The translations under genes were made by a program, and so were the position numbers. From a bacterium (GTDB lineage Bacteria; Ratteibacteria; UBA8468; B48-G9; DTJG01), in assembly GCA_021800535.1 (NCBI GenBank), contig JAJYYV010000008.1:1-59100 (forward strand): a stretch of DNA of 59,100 nt, in the 5' to 3' direction. Shown here one piece after another: positions 40,201 to 47,578 of the stretch; the stretch's first letter is position 1; each line of letters starts with the position of its first letter. The notes under the pieces are model-generated. The model was given only the letters and a program-made list of their open reading frames with translations, made no database searches and was not told where the DNA came from.

Positions 40201-41175
40201 TATGGTAAAATAACACCCTATGTTTCTGATATTTATGGGACTGGATTTGGAGAAATAATAGCTGTAAGAACTTCAACCTCTGTAAGTTCCGGCCCTCTTG
40301 TAATATATTTAATAAATCCAGCAAATGGACAGATACTTCATACATGGGAAAACGCTTCTTATACACCCTCTACCAATCAGAATATAAGTGCGTCTATTGC
40401 TGATGTTACCGGAAGTGGAAATAAAGATTTTATATTTACTGATGATAGCGGTAATCTATACGGTATTAATCTGGCAAATAATAACAATTTTGGCGCTCCT
40501 GTATTTACTCCCATGCAAAATATTGGAACACTCTGGGCAATTAGCGGATTTGCAGGAACTGGTAATGGTAATGACCTGATTGTTTCTTCCGGTGATACTA
40601 TAGAGGTTTTGAATATTAATAATCTATCTACGCCTCTTTATGCATATACCTATAGTGCAGCTCCTGAAAATGTTATTGTTTCAAACTTTAATAATCAGGG
40701 AATCACAGATATAATTGCCAGTCTTTCAAATGGAACTACACAGATACTAAGTCCATTAACATCTGCGGATTTACCTGCAAATCCAACAAATTTAAGTGCA
40801 GCAGTTAATGGAACAAGTGTATATATGGTATGGGATTACCAGGGTAATATTAATATACCTTTTAGTGGTTTTAAAATTTATAGAACCACGACTCCAACTA
40901 ATCCGGATTCTTATGCTCTTGTTGGAACAACCCCTTCAACTTCTTTTGTAGATAATCCTCCTCCAGGGGGAACATATACATATGAAGTTTATTCTTACAA
41001 TATTTATGGACAGAGTCCTTGTGTAGACCCTTCTTCTTATACAGTATATGTACCTTCATCTACTTCACCTTCAAATAGTGGTGGCGGCGGAGGCGGGGGA
41101 ACTCCTATTGAACCTTTGGCAATAGGATTATCTGTTATCTTACTTATTCTGAAAAAACGAAGAGTAAAGACTTAA
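34225..41175 (+). CDS. Giant secreted repeat protein (2316 residues) with C-terminal anchor-like tail
   Basis: The signal peptide covers about residues 1-31 (LILFIIICSIFSLLF then KTSTAANV). Five large modules share an SG(V/I)xL(Y/W)...N..G.F.....D..IP core near residues 110, 523, 802, 993 and 1283, in Asn/Asp/Thr/Gly-rich beta-sandwich-like sequence. Residues about 1400-1680 look like bacterial Ig-like units; about 1680-1760 a carboxypeptidase-regulatory-like fold (ISGVVDNYQHIPQANVNI); about 1770-2180 a beta-propeller with FG-GAP-type repeats; about 2183-2280 a fibronectin type III-like domain. The tail (residue 2286 on) has seven glycines, then PIEPLAIGLSVILLILKKRR. This looks like a surface anchor or sorting tail. 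Function is unknown; adhesion is inferred. Confidence 0.82.
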   Translation: MKKEYLFQFLILFIIICSIFSLLFVKTSTAANVSVSVTNITIPLSGNPDYNAQGILPNSGPTGILCISVSSSVETSLSQVVVNFSSLNNINSPFTIATDLLSMSTDTETSGVALYSDLNNNGEFEPNDIPGLIDSNISVNGLTVTITPWTPVIIPPVPGQTNKYAENFFIAIRTSNAINGQIIGGIDDRTWFSAYIYSVSFSGNPVTTVTPSPNPPTDTIICQAQILSLIPTRPDSLYSNKIYHTTNITGVQYGGSTDGGQGTPSTFPEVMGMATPYRILGLSLAGTSGFADGDEYLTDLQLNYNYLPGSSSYGMFGSHFLDSYPDVSIFSTSDNLANPWGDPRVAPITPPGQQGVVNNKGNFTPGNLYVNNQWTVSLPQAAYTGNVSNGHIDFYITQFTDPEHNYITDTPLYGNEWQAGVNPGDINFLYANQPSDSEINLPPTTTPIIHTVMDISTAEPTDPLDAGGFPDPLFGITLSQGAVTNETIQWIRVWFTSQDTNPNAAGYNFKPPDLEPLTTGANSGVSLWEINKNTATERSGETIAQEINNVFQPASVSGGYVGSPADSIGMFNVRYGVWDMTTIDTDIPLSTNNFIWYNSDGTPWSWQNDDPSNAGTAADPKMYYVYLKPENSIPLPRSNMYWDITGDSDPNSNGEIVRGPDLEICIRGGGLSSNTYATTNPQDRGLDYGDSVQASLLNPNDFLFGSGHPAAPTLFPQTNSVSADVPVFYTNLTMPGQKINPYQPTAVMGINAIGPSGSNFSIRHLGVLFDQVLTDSQPVYNFDIHWLINPACTNPNDPNGGCGLALYQDINHSGIFNPSVDPRIPMTSLPYSIADPKRPWVAYAMDFAPGAAPIPDVNEGNDYFLVIQPTQYMPTGANFFIVNWATSDDMNDGIDFTALSDGTQVDTDRPTKRFETDDMVLSSVSNVVDNSLITTGQQVDPISSPIGIFRINAFDPSQQNTLNSFRIYFNPEPEPDSVNPDSVLMPFSTNNQSGITLWKGNGSGGGVFNPGSDTFIPTNVSTWESDYYNSWLAGPGMPHASAALDTTLTYFKSTDDVYWYDANNSSVWFSGTTTSDALWVDTIDANPEDYNPTHAKLIAGVAPPPGTQGVLVNGSTYGFAYYDNTYKNGNFVYGDDVYFVGRGRDTLGYYADISLQTPNPLPTSSTGGNYYIAFRTSDEIQYRNQFSFSLPSNAIIFSSGYSFANSNLTTSTLTANLPVYFSDLGTSGITLNGGEQQPVIGIRTFTGDSDAVTNDTYITEVNVYFNGTNVFSDLAPLSLNSFSGVALYNTNGTGVWSSSDTFIPPTSIQQIGANGVQLQFTPGPLTLIPGTDPGNNSFIIVIKANSTVTTGDTIQAEILSSLSSPSGNPGIMYGEAGAPDLGETDMYLLNTTMYTFGQSYTSPPTITITPSSPSYNNGTVLFVTPQTLFTITAVDPPLGNGYAPGISSIGYSLGTAGPPWTTYNNPFNVISSTTIYAYAINNAGSSATISQPVEIDSTIPSIPTISLSPSTPSGNNGWYKAPAPKVTITPGADSGGPGIGGISYSFNDGTTWDTSNSPNVITIPVSQGANINIEAYDFDEVDNASPTVSYSGNPIKVDTTPPVTTINVNYANSTFTLSATDNLSGVASTSYSFNNQTWTTYPGSPVSITSSDTTIYAMSVDDAGNTETPVEVSIQNNLSISGVVDNYQHIPQANVNILLVDKTADETQIEQTNSVGSYTFSGLSQVGIYNVIPLVPNSVPFFKVYNGLQTSMTNQNFILSDGWQNIDYDLGNSRYYPFTSTQSILNGPTLVPVDNFSNSAPQMLTSDIDNNGIPDLLMTNGTYLYAYKYNPSTQFYTSEQWSPVSTSSSLSLCDSATLDTNIQIFLSGTGTNVVNVYNNQGSMINQVQDSSAPSNAQWQTRFAAGTMFFAGSNGSTDFDTMYVTDFAPADTVVWETQLNRQINPSKVVFDVRSDGKILALVGGHFDSPDNCQLTAINSQTGQTVWTTTFNGVYGKITPYVSDIYGTGFGEIIAVRTSTSVSSGPLVIYLINPANGQILHTWENASYTPSTNQNISASIADVTGSGNKDFIFTDDSGNLYGINLANNNNFGAPVFTPMQNIGTLWAISGFAGTGNGNDLIVSSGDTIEVLNINNLSTPLYAYTYSAAPENVIVSNFNNQGITDIIASLSNGTTQILSPLTSADLPANPTNLSAAVNGTSVYMVWDYQGNINIPFSGFKIYRTTTPTNPDSYALVGTTPSTSFVDNPPPGGTYTYEVYSYNIYGQSPCVDPSSYTVYVPSSTSPSNSGGGGGGGTPIEPLAIGLSVILLILKKRRVKT

Positions 41176-42290
41176 AAATTATCACAGGTTTTTTTAAGCG
41201 CATCTATTATTTTTTCCACATCCATTTTTATCAGGACCTCTATTACAATGGTCTTTTCCAGAATATCCCTGCTTTTTTGAAATTTTTCCTTTGTTTGGAC
41301 ACTTTCAATGTTTGCAAAAAAATGCCAGTAATTTAATATCCCTGGAGTAATCCCATTTTCTTTCATTTTTTCTTTGAATTTTTCTGCCTTTTGTTTATCT
41401 GGTAAGAAAAATGTAAGAAATGTTCCTATTTCTCCATCTTCATCAAAATGTTTTCTGAATGTAATAAATTCATAATTCTTTAAAACATCCTTGATATCTT
41501 TTTTATTTTCTGTTTGTTTTTTTATTATATAATCCAGCTTTTTTAATTGTGCAATTCCCAGGGCTCCCTGAACTTCATTCATCCTGAAGTCAAAGCCCTT
41601 TCTTATTCTTTTTTCCACACCTCTTGGAACATTTTCAAGATGCGGATGTCCATGGTCATGGCAGGCATCTGCTTGTTTATATAGAATTTCATCATTAGTG
41701 GTTATCATTCCGCCCTCACCTGTTGTAAGAACCTTTACATAATCAAAACTAAAAGTCCCAAATTCTCCAAATGTCCCGACTTTTTTCCCTCTATATTCTG
41801 CCCCTGTTGCCTGACAGGCATCTTCAACAATAAACAGGTTATGTTTTTTAGATATATCTAAAATATTTTCCATATCACATGAAGAACCCATCATATGGAC
41901 TGGTAAAATACATTTTGTTCTGGCATTTATTTTTTTATTTATATCTTCCGAAGAGATATTTAGACTTTCATCTATTTCACATAAAACAGGTTTATATCCT
42001 GACCATTCAATTGCTTCAATTGTTGCAACAAATGTAAAACACGGGGTAAGCACAATACTTCCTTTGGGTAGATTAAGACTTATAAGTGCGGTTTGAAGTG
42101 CGGCTGTCCCTGAAGAAACACCAACGGCATATTTTGAGCCGATATATTTGGAAAATTCATCTTCAAACTGTTTTACTTTAAATACGCCCTGTCTCTGGGT
42201 TTCAAACCCATATCTAAAAAGAATCCCTCTTTTAATAACCTCAGAAACCTCCTGTAGTTCTTCTTCTCCATATACTTCTCTGCCTGGCAT
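41172..42290 (-). CDS. kdnA: Aminotransferase of the DegT/DnrJ family, probable Kdo8N transaminase KdnA
   Basis: The 372-residue PLP enzyme has the family core: GVSSGTAALQTAL, VEDACQATGAEYRGKKVG (in parts) and the PLP Lys186 in SFDYVKVLTTGEGG. It opens MPGREVYGEEELQEV, with GILFRYGF at 22-29 and HDHGHPH in the middle. These match what I recall of KdnA of Shewanella, which puts the amino group on 8-oxo-Kdo to give 8-amino-Kdo (Kdo8N). The gene lies 62 nt after KdnB-like kdnB in the same direction, as the partner oxidase. The stop overlaps the giant secreted gene by 4 nt, tail to tail. Confidence 0.78.
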   Translation of the reverse strand: MPGREVYGEEELQEVSEVIKRGILFRYGFETQRQGVFKVKQFEDEFSKYIGSKYAVGVSSGTAALQTALISLNLPKGSIVLTPCFTFVATIEAIEWSGYKPVLCEIDESLNISSEDINKKINARTKCILPVHMMGSSCDMENILDISKKHNLFIVEDACQATGAEYRGKKVGTFGEFGTFSFDYVKVLTTGEGGMITTNDEILYKQADACHDHGHPHLENVPRGVEKRIRKGFDFRMNEVQGALGIAQLKKLDYIIKKQTENKKDIKDVLKNYEFITFRKHFDEDGEIGTFLTFFLPDKQKAEKFKEKMKENGITPGILNYWHFFANIESVQTKEKFQKSRDILEKTIVIEVLIKMDVEKIIDALKKTCDNF

Positions 42291-42352
42291 TTTATTCCTC
42301 CTCTTTCATTTTCTTAAAATGAGATTTTCTTATTTCTTCAGATTCCATTTAT

Positions 42353-43489
42353 TTAATATGCCCTGTTATATATGTTAATAATATCCTGTTTTGTAAATAT
42401 TTTAGGATTATTTGCCAGTGGGACAGCAATTTTCATTGCTCCTTCAGTAATCTGTTCTATTGCCTCTTTAGGGATTTTTAATTCAGAGAGTTTTTCAGGA
42501 ATTTTCAGATTTCTTTCAAATTTCTTTAATTCATCAATAAAAAGTTCAGGTTCACATTTTTTCCCCATAAGTTTTGTTCCTATTTTAGATAATTTTATTT
42601 CTATTTCAGGAATTTCTGCTTCTAAAACATAAGGAAGTAAAAGAGCATTTCCTGTTCCATGAGGTACACCAAAAAGACCTCCAAGCGGATAGGAAAGAGA
42701 ATGTACAGCAGTAACCCCTGCATTAACAAGGCCAATACTTGCTATAAAACTGGCATAAAGCATATTCCCTCTTGCTTTTATATCATCAGGATTATTATAA
42801 GCAACAGGCAGATTTTTCCATATCATTTCCATTGCTTTTTCACAGATACTTTCAGTAAAAAAATTACTCTTGTTTGAGATATAACTTTCAATAGCATGGC
42901 AAAAGGCATCCATTCCTGTAAAAGCAGTTGGCCCTTTAGGCAGAGATAATGTAAGAGATGGGTCAAGTATTGCGCATTCAGGATAAAGGTATACACTATT
43001 AATTCCGCCTTTTGTTTTTTCTTTCTCTCTTATAAAAACAGCAGTAAATGTTGCCTCGCTTCCTGTTCCTGCTGTTGTTGGTATCATAATCTTAGATACA
43101 CCTGGTTTTGGTACTTTTCCCAAACCCTGATAATCTTCAACTGTTCCATCATTTGTAATTAAAATTGATACAGCTTTTGCTACATCAAGACTGCTTCCTC
43201 CTCCAATTCCGCACACAATATCGCATCTTTCACTTTTGGCTAATTTTCCTGTATAGTTTCCTATGTCTGTTGTAGGTTCAGATGTTAGTTCATCATAAAT
43301 AAGGTATTGTATATTTTCCTTATCCAGGATATTTTTTACTTGTTCCTTGATAGAAAAAAGGGATTTATCAATAACAATAAATGCTTTTGTCCCCTTAAGT
43401 TCTTTTATTTTTTTCCCAAGAATATTTATACTGCCCTCTCCAAAAGTAATTTCCGGAGTACAGATAAATTTAAAAGTTTTAATTTCCAT
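42353..43489 (-). CDS. kdnB: Iron-containing alcohol dehydrogenase, probable Kdo 8-oxidase KdnB
   Basis: The 378-residue protein is a group III iron-type alcohol dehydrogenase. It has the NAD-binding GIGGGSSLDVAKAVS, PTTAGTGSEATF, FTGMDAFCHAIESYI with one metal His, and HSLSYPLGGLFGVPHGTGNALLLP with further metal His residues. Alone the family covers many alcohol substrates, but the adjacent kdnA-like transaminase strongly suggests KdnB, which oxidises Kdo at C8 before transamination. The result is Kdo8N for the inner core of lipopolysaccharide. The lpxK gene elsewhere in this window shows the cell makes lipid A. The gene is upstream of kdnA and probably co-transcribed with it. Confidence 0.78.
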   Translation of the reverse strand: MEIKTFKFICTPEITFGEGSINILGKKIKELKGTKAFIVIDKSLFSIKEQVKNILDKENIQYLIYDELTSEPTTDIGNYTGKLAKSERCDIVCGIGGGSSLDVAKAVSILITNDGTVEDYQGLGKVPKPGVSKIMIPTTAGTGSEATFTAVFIREKEKTKGGINSVYLYPECAILDPSLTLSLPKGPTAFTGMDAFCHAIESYISNKSNFFTESICEKAMEMIWKNLPVAYNNPDDIKARGNMLYASFIASIGLVNAGVTAVHSLSYPLGGLFGVPHGTGNALLLPYVLEAEIPEIEIKLSKIGTKLMGKKCEPELFIDELKKFERNLKIPEKLSELKIPKEAIEQITEGAMKIAVPLANNPKIFTKQDIINIYNRAY

Positions 43490-43663
43490 TTATATTTTAT
43501 TATTATAGCACATTTGTAATATCTATTATCAAGGTTTCTGAAAACTACACATAAAAATTCAAATAATATTACCAATACTCATAATTATCGTAAATCATAC
43601 ATTCATAGTGGGATATTTTTCTGTTTTGTTAGCTGGTTTTTAATTTTTTATCAAACAATATTC

Positions 43664-43691
43664 TTGATTTGTATCTCAATTATGCTACAAT
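43664..43691 (+). promoter_or_regulatory. Promoter of the toxin-antitoxin operon
   Basis: TTGATT (43664-43669), a 16-nt spacer and an extended -10, TGCTACAAT (TACAAT at 43686-43691), lie just upstream of AGGAAGGTGA and the ATG at 43716. No clear operator palindrome was recognised. Confidence 0.6.
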
Positions 43692-43715
43692 ATAAATAAG
43701 AGGAAGGTGATAAAA

Positions 43716-43982
43716 ATGGCAAAAACCGCTATGATAAGAGCAAGAACAAATGAAGAGATTAAAACCAAAGCAGAAAAGGTTTTACAACAGATAGGACTTA
43801 ATTCGTCTGAGGCAATTAATATATTTTACAGACAAATTATATTAAATAACGGTCTACCTTTTCCTGTAAAAATACCCAATAAAACTACTTTGCAAACATT
43901 TAAAAAAACCGATGCAGGAAAAGAACTTAATAAATATAAAACATTAGATGATTTTATAAAGAAACTAAATGTTAAACCGTAA
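43716..43982 (+). CDS. RelB/DinJ-family antitoxin
   Basis: The 88-residue protein begins MAKTAMIRARTNEEIKTKAEKV, a ribbon-helix-helix N-terminus (residues about 1-50, with the GLNSSEAINIFYRQII helices) of RelB/DinJ type. The tail KTDAGKELNKYKTLDDFIKKLN should wrap the toxin. Such antitoxins bind their own promoter as dimers. ATG 43716 is chosen because AAGGTG lies upstream; a GTG 9 nt earlier is less likely. The gene overlaps the toxin by 14 nt. Confidence 0.85.
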   Translation: MAKTAMIRARTNEEIKTKAEKVLQQIGLNSSEAINIFYRQIILNNGLPFPVKIPNKTTLQTFKKTDAGKELNKYKTLDDFIKKLNVKP

Positions 43983-44244
43983 ATTTAAGACCACAAAACA
44001 ATTTGAAAAAGACTTTGTGATAATGCAGAAAAGAAAAAAAGAGATAAAAAAACTTTTGGATGTTATGGATATGTTAATAACTCACAAACCTCTTGACATA
44101 AAATATAAAAATCACCCTCTTGTAGGTAATTATCATGGTAGAATGGAATGTCATATAAAATCTGACTGGCTTCTTATTTATAAAATAGATGACGATACAG
44201 TGATTTTTGAAAGAACCGGAACACATTCCGATTTATTTGAATAA
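43969..44244 (+). CDS. YafQ/RelE-type mRNA interferase toxin
   Basis: The 91-residue basic protein has the RelE-superfamily fold pattern: FKTTKQFEKDFVIMQKRKK, an LLDVMDML helix, then PLVGNYHGRMECHIKSDWLLIYK and the C-terminal FERTGTHSDLF. The YafQ-type His in HIKSDW, the Arg/His in RTGTH and the final Phe are the expected catalytic positions. YafQ cleaves mRNA on the ribosome at Lys codons. The 14-nt overlap with the antitoxin gene gives coupled translation. No mobile element is adjacent. Confidence 0.88.
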   Translation: MLNRKFKTTKQFEKDFVIMQKRKKEIKKLLDVMDMLITHKPLDIKYKNHPLVGNYHGRMECHIKSDWLLIYKIDDDTVIFERTGTHSDLFE

Positions 44245-44328
44245 ATAATATAAATGTCAAAATAATATATATCTGTCTGATAAAAAATATTATTTATAAA
44301 ATAGGATAATTAATAAGGGGGAACATAG

Positions 44329-45102
44329 ATGACAAAATTTAAATATATTTACGGACCTGTTAGTTCATGGAGGCTGGGAAGTTCTCTGGGAATTGACCTT
44401 CTTTCCGGAGAAAAAAAAATATGTTCATTTAATTGCATATACTGTCAATTAGGTAAAAAAATAATGCATTGTATAGATAGAAAAAATTATATTCCTGCCA
44501 AAAAAGTTTTAGAAGAATTAAAAAAATTACCCAATGTAGATATTGACTATTATACATTTTCAGGCAGAGGAGAACCTACACTTGCGGTAAATACAGGAAA
44601 AATTGCAAAATGGATAAAAGAAAATAAAAATGGAAAAACAGCACTTTTAACAAACAGTTCTACAATTTTAGATAGAAAGATATGGAAAGATATTCAGAAC
44701 ATAGATTTTATTGCTTTTAAAATAGATGCTTATTCTGAAGATGTTTTTAAAAAAATCAATAGACCCATCAAAGGCATAAAAATAGAAAATATACGAAATG
44801 CCCTTTTGGAATTCAGAAAAATATTTAAAGGGAAATTTACTGTTCAGATTATGGTTCTCAAAGAAAATCTTAAAGAGATGGAGGATATTAAAAATTTTTG
44901 TAAGATATTAAAACCTGATGAAATTCAATTAAATACACCTTTAAGGCCATCAGGAGTCCAACCCGTAAGTAAAAAGACAATGGAAAAAGTGAAGAAAATA
45001 TTTAAAGGGCTTCCTGTTAGTTCTGTTTATGATATAAATAAAAAGAAAGTGGAACCAATAAGTACTAAAGATACAATGAAAAGAAGAGGTAAAAAAATAT
45101 GA
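44329..45102 (+). CDS. Radical SAM protein (GPVxSxRLGxSLGIDL family)
   Basis: The 257-residue protein opens with YGPVSSWRLGSSLGIDLL, a recognisable family signature, followed by the radical SAM cluster motif Cys32-x3-Cys36-x2-Cys39 (CSFNCIYCQLG), the SAM-binding FSGRGEPTLA and LLTNSS. The family is related to TYW1/MoaA-like enzymes and its substrate is not known. It ends with a basic helix. Its last 4 nt overlap the YggS gene, suggesting one transcript. A strong AAGGGGGAA lies before the ATG. Confidence 0.82.
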   Translation: MTKFKYIYGPVSSWRLGSSLGIDLLSGEKKICSFNCIYCQLGKKIMHCIDRKNYIPAKKVLEELKKLPNVDIDYYTFSGRGEPTLAVNTGKIAKWIKENKNGKTALLTNSSTILDRKIWKDIQNIDFIAFKIDAYSEDVFKKINRPIKGIKIENIRNALLEFRKIFKGKFTVQIMVLKENLKEMEDIKNFCKILKPDEIQLNTPLRPSGVQPVSKKTMEKVKKIFKGLPVSSVYDINKKKVEPISTKDTMKRRGKKI

Positions 45103-45758
45103 GTATAGCAGAAAATATAGAAAAAATTTTATCAGAAGTTCCAGAGGGAATAACAGTTGTAGCAGCAGCAAAAACAAGAACTATAGAAGAAATACAACAG
45201 GCTATTTCAGCAGGTATAAAAATTATTGGAGAAAATTATGTAAATGAAGCAATAGAAAAATTTAGAATATTTGGAAAAACTGTAGAGTGGCATCTGATTG
45301 GGCATCTTCAGACAAATAAAATCAAACAGGCAATTGATATTTTTGACATGATAGAAACACTGGATTCTTTGAAATTGGCAGATAAATTAAATAAAGAAAT
45401 GGAAAAACTCAAGAGAAAAATGCCTGTTTTAATTGAAATAAATAGTGGACAGGAAGAAAATAAAAATGGAATTTTGCCAGAAGATATAGAGGAATTTATG
45501 GGAAAAATAAGTTGTTTTGAGTATGTTGAGGTTTTAGGTTTAATGACAATGGGTCCTGCTGTCAAAAATTTGGAAGACATTCGTCCGTTTTTTAGATTAA
45601 CCAGAGAAATTTTGGAGAAAATATCCAGAAAGAATCCCCCCAATATAAAAATGAAATACCTTTCAATGGGAATGTCAGACACCTATAAAATAGCCATTGA
45701 AGAAGGAGCAAATATTATAAGAATTGGTTCTCTCATCTTTGGCCCAAGAAGGGAATGA
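45099..45758 (+). CDS. YggS-family PLP homeostasis protein
   Basis: The 219-residue protein is a PLP-binding half-barrel of the YggS/PROSC type. The PLP Lys25 lies in VAAAKTRTIEEI; IGENYVNEA, WHLIGHLQTNKIKQA, IEINSGQEENKNGI and LSMGMSDTYKIAIEEGANIIRIGS are standard. It keeps free PLP at a safe level and has no catalytic racemase domain. The ATG overlaps the radical SAM gene by 4 nt. The tRNA-Ser gene follows after 19 nt. Confidence 0.93.
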   Translation: MSIAENIEKILSEVPEGITVVAAAKTRTIEEIQQAISAGIKIIGENYVNEAIEKFRIFGKTVEWHLIGHLQTNKIKQAIDIFDMIETLDSLKLADKLNKEMEKLKRKMPVLIEINSGQEENKNGILPEDIEEFMGKISCFEYVEVLGLMTMGPAVKNLEDIRPFFRLTREILEKISRKNPPNIKMKYLSMGMSDTYKIAIEEGANIIRIGSLIFGPRRE

Positions 45759-45777
45759 GTAGTTTTAATTTCCCATG

Positions 45778-45863
45778 GGAGAGATGGCTGAGTGGACTAA
45801 AGCGGCCGCCTCGAAAGCGGCTGTACCCAAAAGGTACCGCAGGTTCGAATCCTGCTCTCTCCG
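45778..45863 (+). tRNA. tRNA-Ser (anticodon CGA)
   Basis: The acceptor stem GGAGAGA/TCTCTCC closes with discriminator G at 45863. The anticodon stem GCCGC/GCGGC encloses loop CTCGAAA with CGA at 45812-45814 (reads UCG). A long variable arm (GTACCCAAAAGGTACC) gives the class II shape of tRNA-Ser. TTCGAAT is the T-loop. No CCA is encoded, so a CCA-adding enzyme is needed. Confidence 0.95.
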
Positions 45864-45912
45864 TTTTGCAATCTTTCATAAGCAGAATTTTATCTCTCTA
45901 TCCTTTTGAAAT

Positions 45913-45960
45913 TTGACAGGATTTTATTACAATGTAAAATAATAGACTGACTGGTCAGTC
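45913..45960 (+). promoter_or_regulatory. Promoter and TetR operator of the efflux operon
   Basis: TTGACA (45913-45918), a 16-nt spacer and TAAAAT with an extended TG (45935-45940) form the promoter. It is followed at 45945-45960 by the 7+2+7 palindrome GACTGAC-TG-GTCAGTC. The palindrome covers the expected start site, so a bound TetR dimer should block transcription of its own operon. Confidence 0.82.
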
Positions 45961-45994
45961 ATTTTATTGATTTGTATCAAAATAAAAACCTATT

Positions 45995-46618
45995 ATGAAT
46001 AAATTGAAAGGGAAATGTCAAAATAAAAAAGAGCAGATATTAAAAGAGGCGGCAAAAATTTTCAGTAAAAAAGGATACTGGAAAACAGATGTAGATAGTA
46101 TTGCACAAAAACTTCAGCTGGGCAAAGGGACAATTTATAGATATTTTACAAGTAAGGAAGATATTTTTATATCTCTTATTGATAGAATTCTTGACCAGTT
46201 AATTGATACTCTGAAAAAAGAAATCAGAAAAAATGATGATTTTTTTAAAAAAATAGATAGCTGGGTATATATATATTTAGAGTTTTTTGAGAAAAATTAT
46301 ATTTATTTTAATGTAATTACACAGGAAAATCCTGGATTAAAAACAAAAATATTCGGAAATTTCTGGAAAAAAGTATTTGATAAAGGAATTGATATTGAGA
46401 ATGATTTCGAAATTGCCAAAAAAGAAGGAATAATAAAAGATATATCACCTAAGGAAGGTATGTTTATTCTGATAGGGATGATACATGGATTAACACATCA
46501 TTGGTGGCTATCAAACAGGGAGTACTCTTTAAAAAATAAAAGTAAACTTATAAGTGAAACATTCTTGAAAGGAATAGAAAAAGATGGAGCAAAAAACAAA
46601 AGAACATACAAAATCTGA
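45995..46618 (+). CDS. TetR-family transcriptional regulator of the efflux operon
   Basis: The 207-residue protein has an N-terminal TetR HTH (residues about 10-55: ILKEAAKIFSKKGYWKTDVDSIA, then GKGTIYRYFTSKEDIF) and a helical ligand domain. It is the first gene of an operon with a membrane fusion protein and a DHA2 efflux pump, and it faces a palindrome at its start site. The simplest model is autorepression of all three genes, relieved by a toxic ligand. The MFP gene starts 35 nt before its stop. The ATG at 45995 follows no clear ribosome-binding site. Confidence 0.92.
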   Translation: MNKLKGKCQNKKEQILKEAAKIFSKKGYWKTDVDSIAQKLQLGKGTIYRYFTSKEDIFISLIDRILDQLIDTLKKEIRKNDDFFKKIDSWVYIYLEFFEKNYIYFNVITQENPGLKTKIFGNFWKKVFDKGIDIENDFEIAKKEGIIKDISPKEGMFILIGMIHGLTHHWWLSNREYSLKNKSKLISETFLKGIEKDGAKNKRTYKI

Positions 46619-47576
46619 TGTAGAAGAACCCAAGAATAATAAGATTTTAGGTTTTATCACTATAATATTACTTTTAATATTGATTATTGCAGGATATTTT
46701 TACTGGAAGATACACTATTTTGGAGTAGTTTCTTCAGATGATGCCTATATTAATTCACATCAAATAACAATAAGCACCAAAATATTAGGTCGTATAAATA
46801 AGCTAACTGTTGATGAAGGTTCAAAAATAAAAAAAGGACAGATCTTGGCAATACTCACCAGACATGAGATTGTGGCAAGTAAAAATCAAACAAGCGCTGC
46901 CCTTATGCAGGCAATAGCCAATTATAATTATGCAAAAAAGAATGTCCGACTTGCAGAAATAAACTATCAGAAAATAAAACAGGATTATGATAGAGATTTA
47001 TATTTGGTTAAAGAGGATGTAATATCAGTACAAACATTTGATCATGAGAAAAAAGCATTTCAATCTGCTATAGAGGAAATAAAAGCGCAAAAAGCCAAAG
47101 TAGGGGTTGCTCTGGCTCAGATTACTGTTGCTAAAAAGAATATAAAAGTTGTAGACGCCCAATTATCCAATACTGTGATATATTCCCCGGTTAATGGTAT
47201 TGTAGTAAAAAAATGGCAGATGCCTGGCAATGTAGTTACGCCAGGCACCCCTATCTTTACAGTTTATGATCTGCATAATATCTGGGTAACAGCCAATATT
47301 AAAGAAACAGATTTTACAAACATCAGGCTGGATGAAAAAGTAAAAATTTATGTAGATGCCTATCCTGATAAAGTATTTACAGGGAAGATTTTTGAGATAG
47401 GTTCTGCTGCTGCTGCTGTGTTTTCCCTTATACCACCTAATAATGCTGCGGGAAATTTTATAAAACTGACTCAGCGGATTCCAATCAAAATTTCAATCGA
47501 CCATCTTTCTTCTATTCAGAAAACAACTCCTTTACTTCCTGATATGTCTGTAGAAGTTAAAATAGAAACGAGGTAA
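46584..47576 (+). CDS. HlyD/EmrA-type membrane fusion protein
   Basis: The 330-residue protein has one N-terminal membrane helix (ILGFITIILLLILIIAGYFYW, residues about 20-40), a lipoyl-like half motif at SSDDAYINSHQITIS and KINKLTVDEGSKIKKGQILA, a coiled-coil hairpin in the middle, and the second lipoyl half IYSPVNGIVVKKWQMPGNVVTPG. It bridges the inner-membrane pump to an outer-membrane channel. It overlaps tetR by 35 nt and precedes the pump gene by 2 nt. An outer-membrane channel gene (TolC) is not in the window. Confidence 0.92.
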   Translation: MEQKTKEHTKSDVEEPKNNKILGFITIILLLILIIAGYFYWKIHYFGVVSSDDAYINSHQITISTKILGRINKLTVDEGSKIKKGQILAILTRHEIVASKNQTSAALMQAIANYNYAKKNVRLAEINYQKIKQDYDRDLYLVKEDVISVQTFDHEKKAFQSAIEEIKAQKAKVGVALAQITVAKKNIKVVDAQLSNTVIYSPVNGIVVKKWQMPGNVVTPGTPIFTVYDLHNIWVTANIKETDFTNIRLDEKVKIYVDAYPDKVFTGKIFEIGSAAAAVFSLIPPNNAAGNFIKLTQRIPIKISIDHLSSIQKTTPLLPDMSVEVKIETR

Positions 47577-47578
47577 GT

